A stretch of 64,000 nt of DNA from contig MCGE01000025.1 of NCBI GenBank assembly GCA_002105175.1, positions 62,001-126,000 on the forward strand. The letters run 5' to 3'. Each line of letters opens with the position of its first letter. The stretch's first letter is position 1. A program made the translations under genes and the position numbers. Below are positions 47,919 to 58,440 of this stretch, piece after piece. Below the pieces are notes generated by a model. That model saw nothing but the letters and a program-made list of their open reading frames with translations. It searched no databases and had not been told where the DNA came from. Source of the stretch: Absidia repens (lineage: Eukaryota; Mucoromycota; Mucoromycetes; Mucorales; Cunninghamellaceae).

Positions 47919-48933
47919 ATGTTCAAACGTGCAAACAAAGAATTGGCCAAACAAAGTATCGTTACTGACACCTTTGATCCTGAAGCCATTGACGAAACCT
48001 TTGCTGGTGTTTCCTCGGACGAAAGTGACGATTCTGATATCGAAATGAAAGCCACTCCAAATAACAAGAAGACTGACAACAAAAAACGCAAATTAGCCGA
48101 TCATTCTGACAGCGAAGGCGATAGTGATTCTGAAGATCAAGAAGACGACAACGACGATGATAGCGATAATGACTCTGATGAAGAACAATCCGACAATGGG
48201 GACGTGGATTCTGATGATGAAGACGAAGACGAGTATGAAACGGTCTATAGCTGTAACATCTGCCCTGACAAACGCTTGACTACTGAAAAGCGAGTGGAAG
48301 ATCATATGAAATCGAAGGTAATAAAAATCCAGACAAATTCTCTACTAAATCACTACTAACCTTTTCGCTTCTTTATGTTTTTTAGAGCCATCTTCGTCGT
48401 TTGAAGTTTACCCAAAAAAATCTTACCGAGGATACCGCTAGCCCTGAAGAACAACAAAAGCGATTGGAACACCAAGCAAAATTGAAACAGAAACGACAAG
48501 AGAAAAGCCGAGAAGTAAGTATAAACCAAAGTAGTAGGATGTATTAGAGATAGTTGTCATTCTGATCAACTCCTCGACTTCTTACAATAGCGTGCCAAGG
48601 CGAAACGAGCAGCAAAACAAGCTAGGGCATACTTCAAGAAGCACCCAGAGTAATACCCCTTATCCTTTTTTTTTTTTTTCTCTCTCTCTTCGCAATATTT
48701 ATTTTGACTCACTTGTTATTATTTATTATAGAGCCGCTGCTGCCAAAGAAAGTTCAAAGGATAACAACAAAAAATCTGCAGAAGCTGAAGTCAAGGATAA
48801 GAATACCAAGGATGACAAGACAGCCAACGACAAAAAAATCAAGGATATCGCTACCAAGAGCAACAAGTCCAAGGGCGACACTACTGATACTAACAAGTCC
48901 AAGGCCAAAAAGTCGAAGAAATTAAAGAAGTAG
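47919..48933 (+). CDS. Acidic/Lys-rich C2H2 (U1-like) zinc-finger protein, probably nucleolar
   Basis: ATG at 47919 (MFKRANKELAKQS); the frame opens earlier only on TTG. Residues ~30-110 are an acidic Asp/Ser/Glu tract (SDSEGDSDSEDQEDDNDDD). A single finger follows: CNIC, 13 residues, H, 5 residues, H (SCNICPDKRLTTEKRVEDHM then KSKSHLRRLKF across an intron), like matrin/U1-type RNA-binding fingers. The C-terminus is Lys/Arg-rich (KRLEHQAKLKQKRQEK, RAKAKRAAKQARAYFKKHP, KAKKSKKLKK). Four exons, about 270 residues. Composition (acidic block, finger, basic tail) is typical of ribosome-biogenesis factors, but no exact family was recognised. Location and role are inferred. Confidence 0.75.
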
Positions 48934-49579
48934 CTTATTACCACTGGATTAGTGAAAACAACAGTTACCATAGAATTATTAGTGTATTAGATTTATCTTC
49001 CCCTTTATTTTGATCCATTTCTTTTTTATATACATTCATACAATTATTACCATCATCATCACATAATAAAAATCATGATTTACAATATGTCACACCGTTG
49101 CCTCACTCTTTGTTTCTTTTTTTTTTTTTTTTTTTTTTTGTTGTTGTTGATTGTACTAATAAAAATCCGCCATTGCCATTGTATCACCCATCTTAATACG
49201 TGTTGCTTTTTTTGTTAGTTTCATATCATCATATAGAATCTTTTGTACTGCACTGTACAGTACAGTTCCGTAGAAACCAATATTGCGCTCTTGACTTCAC
49301 ATCAATAGAAACTAAAAATCAACATCCTCCTCTGAAACCATAGTAAACTCCTAGATGACATTATATCCCATTTTTCATTCCAACGAAATAAAAAAGAAAA
49401 AAAAATGCATTGTTTATTTTTGACGATTGTAAACTAACAAGACTATATTTTTTTTAATACATATAAACGGATAATAGTGTGTGTCAATGAACTAAAATAG
49501 GGGAAGATGTAACATGAATAATGATAATGATAAAAGTATAAGGGGGAGAGGGTACTATAAACTAAGTAGGGAAATCATA
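48934..49579. other. Convergent 3' region
   Basis: Tail-to-tail region between the zinc-finger gene (+) and GDP-mannose dehydratase (-). Contains AATAAA near 49064 for the + gene and a 22-nt T run at about 49117-49139. No gene recognised. Confidence 0.5.
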
Positions 49580-51008
49580 CTAGTTATTTGTATCATTGTT
49601 CAAACCACCTTGGACATCAGCCACAACCATTTCAGTGACCAATTCATCATAAGTGACCTTGCGGGTCCAGCCCAACTTTTCCTTAGCCTTGGTAGGGTCA
49701 CCCAACAGCAATTCGACTTCGGCAGGACGGAAGTATTTGGGATCGATACGGACACGGATCTTTCCAGTTTCAGCATCTTTACCGATTTCATTCACACCTT
49801 CACCTTCCCAGATGATCTTGCGACCAGTCACAGCAAAGGCCTTTTCAATATAAGATCGGACAGTGTGAGTTTCACCAGTAGCCAATACAAAGTCATCAGG
49901 TTGGTCTTGTTGCAGCATCAACCACATACCTTCAACGTAATCCTTGGCATGACCCCAATCACGCTTTGCATCAATGTTACCGAGGTACAGACATTCTTGA
50001 CGGCCCAAGTGGATATCGGCGACAGCACGGGAGATCTTGCGGGTCACAAAGGTACGGCCTCGGCGGGGAGATTCGTGGTTGAAGAGAATACCGTTACAGG
50101 CATACATGTTGTAGGATTCACGATAATTGACCACAATCCAGTAACCATAGAGCTTAGCCACACCATAGGGGGAACGGGGATAGAAGGGCGTGGTTTCCTT
50201 TTGAGGGGTTTCAACGACCTTACCGTACAATTCCGAGGTGGAGGCTTGGTAGAAACGGACGCGATCAGTCAATCCACAGGTACGGATAGCATCTAATAAA
50301 CGGAGAGTACCGAGAGCATCCACATCACCAGTGTATTCAGACATATCAAAGGACACCTTGACGTGAGATTGGGCAGCAAGATTGTACACTTCAGTAGGTT
50401 GCACTTGGGAGATAATGTGGACCAAACAGGTAGAGTCAGTCAAATCACCATGATGAAGGAAAAATTTGACACCTACAGAAAAAAAAAAAAAAAGCATGAG
50501 TATCGATGAAACGCCAATATTCATTCCCGTCAACTTTAATATGGCTAAGGTACACACACCCGCTTCTATCTATCCGTATACCGTATAATTCTTTACCTTG
50601 GTCATGTCTGTCTTTGTAAATGTGTTCAATACGGCCAGTGTTGAAAGATGATGAACGACGGATGATACCATGGACTTCGTACCCTTTATCCAACAAGAAT
50701 TCTGTCAAGTATGAGCCATCTTGACCGGTAACACCTAAATGATGAAAGAATACAAGACGATATCAGTATTGTTGATAATAACTACTCTCTTCATATTCAG
50801 GTGAGTCGTAGACAAGATATCATTTCTACAGATCGCAATAAGGGCGAAGAGCCAACAATCATCTAACTATTTTTTGGGGGAGGTAGGGGGGAGGGTAAAG
50901 GGAGGGGTTATTACCAGTAACCAACGCAACTTTGCGTGCACGGAATTCTTCCAAGGACATGGTGTTATTTTGGGCAAGTTTAACAGAAGCAAATGCACTT
51001 TCAGACAT
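49580..51008 (-). CDS. GMD: GDP-mannose 4,6-dehydratase
   Basis: NAD(P)-dependent short-chain dehydrogenase that converts GDP-mannose to GDP-4-keto-6-deoxymannose, the first step toward GDP-L-fucose (or GDP-rhamnose). Exons: 51008 to about 50913 ([15 protein letters not shown]), about 50735-50597 and about 50472-49580, with clean phases. The protein has the Rossmann motif [12 protein letters not shown] (GxxGxxG), [50 protein letters not shown], the catalytic YGVAK pair ([16 protein letters not shown]), [33 protein letters not shown] and [22 protein letters not shown]. About 375 residues, full length, no missing catalytic residue. The next enzyme, GDP-fucose synthase, is not in this window. 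Mucorales walls contain fucose polymers, which gives a plausible use. Confidence 0.97.
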
Positions 51009-51395
51009 GATGTATGATAATATGTGTGATGATGATGATGATGATGTTGATGAGAAAAAGAAGAAGAATAAAAAAAGAAAAAAAGGAGTCCAGCCAATCT
51101 AAAAATAAATTAACTGCCACCCCGCCTGCAAGGTCATGTATGATTCGTGCGGTAAAACAACTTTTTTCAATGAAGAGTGCAAGATCAAAATTTTTTAAGC
51201 CTATTTTGATCACTCACTCACACCGAAGCCCATCAAATCAAGAAAACACAAACCAAAATGATTGATAAAATAAATTTTATTGAAACAAAAACATATACAC
51301 AACAAAAAAAAAATATATATATATGCTAAAGCTAAAGCTATATACAAAAAGGAAAGGGGGAATATTGGTAGTTCAATAATAACTAAAAGAGGAGA
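51009..51395. promoter_or_regulatory. GDP-mannose dehydratase upstream region
   Basis: Short spacer between two same-strand genes; it should hold the GMD promoter and the 3' end of the Zn2Cys6 gene. Contains a (GAT)n run at about 51027-51050 in the leader and an (AT)n run near 51311-51323. Confidence 0.45.
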
Positions 51396-53487
51396 TCAAC
51401 ATAATAACGATCGTATGCTCATACCTTGTTTTCTTGTTGTGGTCAATTCAGAAGGGGAGGAAGCGGCATTAGAAGAAGAAGAGTACCTGACAGATGGTGC
51501 TCCTGAATGATCTTGAGCAGCTTTACTACTTGCTATTTGCGAAAAGTATTGAATTGCTGGATGATTGATAGACGCCCTATTTCTGGGTCCAGAAAACGCG
51601 GATACGAGGTGATAATCCGTGGTGGTCAATGCTTTTTGTTCGTTCTTCATCGTTGGTGATTTCAATGTGGTTGCTTCTGGGTTCACTGCCATCGGAGATG
51701 ATGATGATGGTTGAGATACTGATATCGTACCTGACGACAATGCAATGGGCCGAAAATAAGCATAGGGTATGGATGATGGCGTTGCGGATGAGGATGGTGC
51801 AATATTAATTCTTGTCGGTGTATGATTGTTGCCATAAGAAATGCAGTTTGCAAAATGGGCAGGCAAGGAGACTTGGCGTAAATCATGAGGTTTTGGTTGG
51901 ATGGGTCGATTTCTACAAACTGCATACCTATTTAAGGGTTGTGTTGTTGACATTTGACGAGGCTTGGTGGTTGCTGATGTTGATGCTGGTCTTAGTACTG
52001 GTGCCGTTGTTGATATTAACGCTTTCGCTGATACTGATGTTGATGCTGATGCTGATATTGATGCTGATGATGATGCTGATGTTGATGTTGGTGCTACTGT
52101 AGGTGTTGGTGCCAATAGCGGTAAAATCGCCTTGTAAGGTAGTCCTAGAGGTTGTCGACGTGAGAATGCATGTGGTTGCTGTTTGTCGAATGGTGATTGG
52201 TTTTGTTGCTGCTGATCTTGTTCCGTTTTGCTGATCTTTTTTTGTTGACATATCATGATAATATAGAGTTTGGCAAGCGTCGATACATCCTCCAGGTCAG
52301 CGCCTAGACCACCGCCAAGATAAAAAGAGATGTCGTAAAGTTCTATGGGACCAAATCGTGTTTTAACATGTAGGCAGTCGGCAAAAAAGCGCGATCCATT
52401 GGCCATGATAGATAATTCGTCGATGGTTTTCTGGTGATAAAGGTCAGATGTGGTGCGTTCAGTTGACGGTGGTATTTGGTGCCGTTGAGCGGGATCCTGC
52501 CGGGTTGTTTCTTCCACTACGTTGTCTAACAGCCTTCGATGCAATTGTGAGAGACGGTCCTTGCTTTGTACAGCGATAAAATCATACATGGAGCGATGCG
52601 TCAGTTCTTGCGGATAATATCCCCACGTCATAGTAATGTCGTTTGATACCCGTGTACAGCAGAGTTCCATCGATAAAACGAAGGTTACTTTTGTTGCAGA
52701 AGATGACGATGAGTGTGATAGCTCTGTATTCTTGGTATCATTGTGTTGGTCCAATGTGGTTGATAGTATGCTGTCCTTTGTTGTCGTAAATGTTGTTGTA
52801 TTGTTTTGGTGTAATTTTTGGAATGCTTCGATTGATTGCTGACGAAGAGAGATCTGGCTTGGTGTTGGTGGTATATCAGAAATAGGGCGAGGATGAAATG
52901 TAGCGACACGATCATTGCTCGTCGTTGTTGCTGTTGTGATACTATCAACATTTGGTGTTTGAATAGTTCCATGCGTCGCACGAAAATCTTTAGATATCAT
53001 TGCAGCTGTTGCGTCGTTGGTTTTTGGCATCTTGGATGGAAGCTTGGGACGTCCTCGTTTTTTGTGTTTGATATCCACACATGTGGCTGCTTTGTCCAGT
53101 AATATACACCGCTTACACGGTCTTGAGACTACAGAAAAAAAAGAAAAGAAAAAAAAACGTATTACTAACACAAATACAGTGGGTTACTATTTTCGTTTGA
53201 TCTTACCGTCACAAGCGAGATGAGCGTTCTTGCAATTGACACCTACATAAAAGTAAACCAGATTAAAAGCTATTATAAGTAGGATCCGAGAGTAGAAACT
53301 TACATGCGCTTGCTACATGGTATTTGCGGTTTCGTTTTACACATATAGGCATACTGGAAAGTAGTAAGCCATGATCAATGGCGGAGGAAGACGATGTTGT
53401 AGAGGATGGATGATCGATTATAATGGGGTTTATCGTGGATTTCGCTGGTGTTGTAAGTGATTGACCGAGTACAGGTGACTGGCACAT
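51396..53487 (-). CDS. Zn2Cys6 transcription factor with PAS-like region
   Basis: Likely start is ATG 53487 (MCQSPVLGQSLTTPAKS); an upstream non-coding exon is possible because a CAG acceptor directly precedes GTAATG. Across three exons the binuclear zinc cluster reads CVNCKNAHLAC-DVSRP-CKRCILLDKAATC, i.e. C-x2-C-x6-C-x5-C-x2-C-x8-C, followed by the basic HKKRGRPKL linker. The middle exon (53242-53207) is only 36 nt. A PAS-fold-like segment follows (SMELCCTRVSNDITMTWGYYP, ELTHRSMYDFIAVQSKDRLS, FADCLHVKTRFGPIELYDISFYLG). The same layout occurs in fungal Ert1/AcuK-type regulators of gluconeogenesis. The rest is Ser/Thr/Gln-rich with an Ala-Ser repeat region (about 52015-52105). Ends SIRSLLC at 51396. 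Target genes unknown. Confidence 0.85.
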
Positions 53488-54513
53488 TACCTGCAAACAA
53501 TATATGTAATATTGTTATATAAACATAAATAAAAAGGACAGAGAGACAAGATACGAAAATAATTACGATAAAAACAAAATAAAGAGAGGTAAAAACAAAA
53601 TCGGGGCACTACTTTTATTTGAAGGGAAAAAAAATAGGCACGCATTATACCACCCCCCTTCCTTTGTCCACTCCGTCTCTAAAGCAAAAGCCTCCTTGAT
53701 ATGTGAATATCAACCCCTTTGTCTATGTGCCTCATTTCTTTAAATCGTAAATGGAATCTAAAGGGACACGCTAAAGTGCTACTAACTATCATGTGCTTTT
53801 TCTGACACAGTAAGATTCAATGGACAAACCCACCTCACGCCACCACCACCACCCCTCGCATTGTCATTGACCAATAGGATGTTTCATCAAAGCATTCACC
53901 GTTCTGCTAAAGCTCGGGAATTTTATACTATATTTGGTATGTTTATGTCGAAAAAATCACGATACATTAAATGAAAAGGTCGGCCAAAAAAAAAAAAAAA
54001 AAAAGCGGAAATCATGATTATTTTTTCCTGCTTATTCATTCTCCTGGCCGTTTTATCGAAAAGTAAGGAAATAAATCATCCGTCCTTTGATTAATGCACA
54101 GCTGTAGTTCTTTGACGCCATTATATAACAAAGCTTGTTCTCTTTCTACTTCGGTCCGGTGTTAATGCCGAGTTTATTTCAAATGAAGCAAAAAATATCC
54201 GTTATCGATTTCATCCAATAGGGAATTGCAAACCCGTAACTGCGCGGCGAAAAGTTTTTTACCTTTTGTCATTCACAGCATAAAAAAAAAATATTTGACT
54301 GGTCCAATAGAAATTCGGATCAGCCGATTATTTGAGGAGACATGGACAGTCCCGGCTAAATTATTTATTCGATTTTGCATTACAAATTTCACATCCCGTT
54401 ATTTTGCACTTGAAATTAATTTTGCTTTTATACGCTTTTTTTTATTCTTTTCTTTTTCCTTTCTTTTCAAATTTTTTGGTAATAACAATTATTCTTTTAG
54501 CTGTATATATAAT
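53488..54513. promoter_or_regulatory. Divergent promoter with CCAAT boxes, Zn2Cys6 / cyclin
   Basis: A 1-kb upstream region shared by the two regulators. Three CCAAT pentamers followed by AG lie on the + strand at 53871, 54215 and 54304 (contexts GACCAATAGG, ATCCAATAGG, GTCCAATAGA), suggesting HAP/NF-Y binding. There is an A run at about 53985-54004. No further gene recognised. Confidence 0.45.
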
Positions 54514-55640
54514 ATGAAAATCGGTGTCAAACTTCATAACCATAGATCGAATGGACCGATGGACACTTACCAGACAAAACGATCCCCTTTTAGCGCAGAT
54601 TATCGGCAAGGTTGTAACATTCTTCAAGCCATTCGATTATATAATCATCGCCCCAGTCAAGCATGTATAGGTAAAATGAAGAAAAATAGATACCCACGTT
54701 GTGGAATAATGACGTACCTTTTTTTCTTTGTCACTATTGTGTCTACTGTATAGCCCATTTAGCCACTTTTGTCACCCAGTCTTGGGAATCAGTTTCAGAT
54801 ACCGAAAAAGTCGATGACATTTGTCAATTTATGAACCATTTACTTGATACAACCTCTCTGAATCAAACTCACTTGTCACTTGAAAAATCTATCCAACATT
54901 ATTGCACAAAAGACGTTGCCGTACCTACTGTGTGTCCTGGCATCACTTTACTATTTGCAGTGCGATATATTGAACGACTTAAACAGGTAAAATCCGAAAC
55001 AGGCTCGTCGGGGTTAAATTATTTATCCGAATTGTCTTTTTTTTTCTTTTTTCTTTTTTTTTTTTGTGCTTTATAGAGCTATGGAAATGTCAAAGGAACA
55101 AAAGGGTGTAGTCGACGTTTGATACTGGTAGCTTATATTATTGCCGCCAAGCATATCCACTCAAATCTCAAATTTATTGTTGACACTAGCTTGCCACCTT
55201 TGGAAAACGAACCTTTAAACACCGTCTCAAACTTATCATCACCATCAGCTTCAACGAAAACAGCAGCACAGCCTGTGCAACAAGACTCTTCCCCATTAAC
55301 CCTTCATCCTGATAAATTACTCTCGACTGCTTTACCCATATCCCCTCCGGTATCGCCAAAACAAACAGAACTGACTGATCCAACTCAATACCATTACTTT
55401 CAATCCATCAAAACTCCTCCCTCCGGTCAAGCAAGTGTTAGCAGCTCATCAACAGGTATGAAACATTTGCCTTCCCTTTCCTCCATGTGCTCTCAATTTA
55501 ATTATCGTGTCTGGCGTATGGAAAATGAATTTTTGCATTTTTTGAACGGTGATATCAACGTTCCTGACTGTCTGCGTCTTGTCAACTGGGCGAAGCAATT
55601 ATCCTCTTCATCCACCAATGAATCAACCCCTATCATTTGA
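54514..55640 (+). CDS. Pho80-type (PCL family) cyclin
   Basis: Cyclin of the kind that partners Pho85/CDK5-type kinases. Start ATG 54514 (MKIGVKLHNHRSNGPMDTYQ), chosen because upstream in-frame sequence is T-rich promoter. Exons join in phase at QACI-AHLATFVTQSWE and near YIERLKQ-SYGNVKGT. Cyclin fold: HLATFVTQSWESV, FMNHLLDTTSLNQTHLSLEKSIQHY, PTVCPGITLLFAVRYIERLKQ, CSRRLILVAYIIAAKHIHSN, then a ~110-residue Ser/Pro-rich insert. The characteristic terminal helix is FNYRVWRMENEFLHFLNGDI, which matches the Pho80/Pcl region 'W.ME.EFL.FL'. About 330 residues. Pho80-type cyclins regulate phosphate, glycogen or cell-cycle responses; which applies here is unknown. Confidence 0.85.
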
Positions 55641-55797
55641 AAAGAAACAATACCCATCCCCTCTCCTTCATCCTCTCTTACTTGCATTTAGCCTCATAGC
55701 TAATTTTATATTTATCATTCTATTCCCTTTTATGCATTGCATATTTCATAATTTTTACGCATTCTAAGTAGCTGTAATGTCTTTTTAATACTTTATA

Positions 55798-55828
55798 TAT
55801 ATATATATATATATATATACATAATAAA
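55798..55828 (+). terminator. (TA)n run and polyadenylation signal of cyclin gene
   Basis: A TA dinucleotide run followed by AATAAA at 55823-55828, about 185 nt after the cyclin stop. TA-rich efficiency elements before AATAAA are typical of fungal 3' ends. Confidence 0.5.
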
Positions 55829-55902
55829 CACACTCGTACTAGGCTAGAGCTTTTGAAATCCATCGATTTACTTTATTGTCAGAGGTTTTTTTTTTTATTC
55901 AA

Positions 55903-55965
55903 GTGTGGGTTTTTCGCGGAATAGATTAGATCCTCCATCTTTGTACACTAGCATGGACAGTCTAT
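55903..55965 (+). repeat. Dispersed repeat D, copy D4
   Basis: GTGTGGGTTTTTCGCGGAAT then AGATTAGATCCTCCATCTTT, aligned to D1 GTGTGGGTTTTGATGGGATA. It lies 75 nt past the cyclin polyadenylation signal. Confidence 0.55.
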
Positions 55966-56124
55966 TGTGATCCACCCGCCGTGGTCAATGATACTCTCTT
56001 TAACAGGTATATATGCACGCAAGAAAAAAAAAAAAAAAAAAGGAACGTGCCAATTGCCACTCCGCCCATGATTATGATTTTTATTTTTCGTATCATTCCC
56101 TTTTCCCTTTTTGTTTCCATTAAG

Positions 56125-56480
56125 CCTCAGCGAAATGATTGTGACCTTGGATTGGTATTAGAACTTGAATTAGGGGCATTTTTAAAATGCAATACAAATA
56201 TCATGGGGATGCCCTTTCATGTTGAATTCGTGATTTCCAATCTCCAGCAGAATAGGCTTCATCTTGAAAATAGAAATATCATTAGCTTAGCTTACCTTAA
56301 CGTTAATTTGTCATAGTATTCATCTGAATTTAAATAAACTATATTTTATCTCTTTTGTCATCATTCTTGCTATCATACTTTTTACGTCAATTGTTTTGTT
56401 GAATGTGCATACATGCGCGTAGAAATAAATCTGGTGTAATATAAGTCCATCATACATACGCAATCCGTGCTGTATATATT
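56125..56480 (+). repeat. Variant A repeat, copy A6
   Basis: GGTATTAGAACTTGAATTAG, AATATCATGGGGATGCCCTT and CATCTGAATTTAAATAAACT parallel copy A5, and the D module upstream is also shared with the A5 locus. It therefore looks like a second copy of a ~600-750-bp D+A composite. Confidence 0.6.
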
Positions 56481-56864
56481 TAAATAATCGCTTTTTATTT
56501 ATTCAGTTAAGGCGTAATGGTAAAAATATATGTATGGGAAGAAAAGGGAGTAAAGAAGATAAGCCGTTCTATTTTGATTGACATTCTTTGCTACAATGGA
56601 AATTGAAATAAACTAAACTAGATAGGTACAGTAGTTCATATTGTGTCCAAAACCATCATCTCGTCGATCTTGTATGGGGTATAAATAATAAATTGGTTTA
56701 AAAGGGTGCCGGTATTTAAATGCAGCCGTGGCTCGAATGAATGAAATTATGGAAAGTGGTGTAAATGAAAGAGAGTGTCGCTGTTGACTGGCGACTGTTT
56801 CTGTCAAAAAGATAATGTTACCTTTTTTGTAACCCCTCCACCCCCCGCCCAATCCATTTTTCAC
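56481..56864. other. Spacer, no gene recognised
   Basis: AT-rich sequence between A6 and A2 with short open frames only. Ends in a C-rich patch (CCCCTCCACCCCCCGCCC) just before the A2 start. Confidence 0.5.
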
Positions 56865-57180
56865 ATCCCGCACACGTGAAATATTTATTTACTCTCTCCC
56901 GCCTTTTTTATTTTTTCGGCTCTCTTTCTTTTTGATTATGCTTTTTCCGTTATTTTTTCGTCACCATTCAACTTCTATGGGGTTATTTTGGATTTAGAAT
57001 AGTATCAGGACTAGTTTAGAAGGGGTTTCAGAAAAGGGATTACAAGATGCATGGGGAAACCCTTTCATTTTGGATTCATGATTTGAAGTCACCATTAGTT
57101 GGTTTTTTGCAGCCATCATTAACTTAGGTTGGTACTAGTTTGTCCATTCGTTGAATCTATATTTGAATAAAATGTGCCTC
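56865..57180 (+). repeat. Dispersed repeat A, copy A2
   Basis: ATCCCGCACACGTGAAATAT, CACCATTCAACTTCTATGGG, AGAATAGTATCAGGACTAG, GGGATTACAAGATGCATGGG, AACCCTTTCATTTTGGATTC and TATATTTGAATAAAATGTGC are in the same order as A1, about 38 kb away. Confidence 0.85.
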
Positions 57181-57540
57181 TTTTTTTTCCTTCAATGAAA
57201 AATGACCCATCAGTCTTTCTCATGCCTTGTGCAAGAGAGATCTTTGTATTATCGTCCCTATAGATTAGTGTTGACAGTCTATCGTCCCTTTAATTTAGTG
57301 TTGACAATTGTTGCGTTTCAATAAAAGATATCCATTCATAGTCTTTGTCATGTCTTGTAATATACATTATATTAGCTCTTATTTTACAACCATCCCTTTT
57401 GATTAGTGTTAACCATTCGTCAGAACTTCCATTAGACTCCTTCATGTCGCCTTTGTATATCTTTGCTACAAATGAAGCCGGCATATTTAGTTTAGTGTTG
57501 ACCCGTATACCTCAATAAAATACGATAGTGTTTATTAATT
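57181..57540 (+). repeat. Tandem B modules following A2
   Basis: Contains TCAGTCTTTCTCATGCCTTG, TTAGTGTTGACAATTGTTGC, GTTTCAATAAAAGATATCC, AGTCTTTGTCATGTCTTG, GATTAGTGTTAACCATTCG and TTTAGTGTTGACCCGTATAC then CTCAATAAAATACG. These are at least three degenerate units, each with TTAGTGTTGAC and most with an AATAAA-like site. Confidence 0.75.
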
Positions 57541-57626
57541 AAAGTCCATATTCTACCACATTTATCTAGTTCATTATTTCTTCAGTTCCAGGTGATAAGC
57601 ATGCGTCTCCGATAGGCCTCATATGG

Positions 57627-57938
57627 ATGCCTAGCGAAGTGCAGAATGGTAGAGTGCCAAATCGCATCGTAGCAAAACCGCTAATTTTAGCACACATGCA
57701 AAAAGAAGCCGGGACAGTGGAATGTGATGATGGGATTTCCGAAAAACTATATGCTACTACAAATCATCAAAAAATCGCGAGCAATAGTTTATTGATGGGA
57801 AATGAATTACAATTTTGGATATTTTCAAAAAAGCGTGAGACAGTAGATGTCCATTATAATGGGGATTTGCTGTCTGTACAGTACGGGAGAATTGAACATC
57901 AATACCTCACTGCGTCATTCCTGCGGTGTTCTTCATGA
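57627..57938 (+). CDS. Orphan 103-codon open reading frame
   Basis: ATG-started frame (MPSEVQNGRVPNRIVAKPL), GC-richer than its surroundings, ending FLRCSS. It includes a fairly ordinary amino-acid mix (NELQFWIFSKKRETVDVHYN) and no low complexity. I recognise no family. It abuts the B-module array, so it may be host sequence, part of the element, or chance. Low confidence that it is expressed. Confidence 0.25.
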   Translation: MPSEVQNGRVPNRIVAKPLILAHMQKEAGTVECDDGISEKLYATTNHQKIASNSLLMGNELQFWIFSKKRETVDVHYNGDLLSVQYGRIEHQYLTASFLRCSS

Positions 57939-58283
57939 CGTACCATACTAAATCATCGAAGAGATTACTAAAAAAGAAGAGGATCTTCCACGTTATATGC
58001 AATATACTAAGAAAAATCAGTAAAGAAGTCCTCAAAAATAGCACCCTGTTTTCAAGTTTTGGTCACCTCCCGCCCCCCCCCCTCTCTCTCTCTCAAAGGT
58101 TTTGTGTTTTCATTTTTACTCATTTTCACAAAATAAAAAAAAGCACCATTTGCTCTCCATCAGACTATTGACTACAAAAAAAAAAAAAAAAAAAAATACA
58201 AAGCTTATCCTGGTTTAGCACTACAGTAACATAAAAAAAAAGAGTTCTATTCATGATATAACAAGAGATTTATTTGTTTATAA

Positions 58284-58333
<50 letters not shown>

Positions 58334-58440
58334 AATAGAAAGGGAGGAAGAAAATAGTAAAAATGCTAAACTATATAGGTTGAATGTGTACAAGTAAAAA
58401 GAAAAATGCGAAGGGAGAAATATATAAACGGATATAAGAA
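57939..58440. other. Spacer / 3' flank of TAF1
   Basis: No gene recognised. Contains a C/CT-rich patch (58071-58096), a 22-nt-class A run at about 58177-58197 and a microsatellite at 58283-58333. Confidence 0.5.
58283..58333. repeat. Compound (AT)n(GT)n microsatellite
   Basis: About 16 AT repeats followed by about 10 GT repeats, roughly 110 bp beyond the TAF1 stop on its 3' side. Confidence 0.85.

Noticed and set aside
49514..50296. 260-codon plus-strand frame
   Set aside because: Antisense of the GDP-mannose dehydratase last exon, which has full family conservation on the minus strand.
51812..52102. Plus-strand hydrophobic frame (LMLMLVLVLVPLLIL)
   Set aside because: It is the antisense of the Ala/Ser repeat region of the Zn2Cys6 protein.
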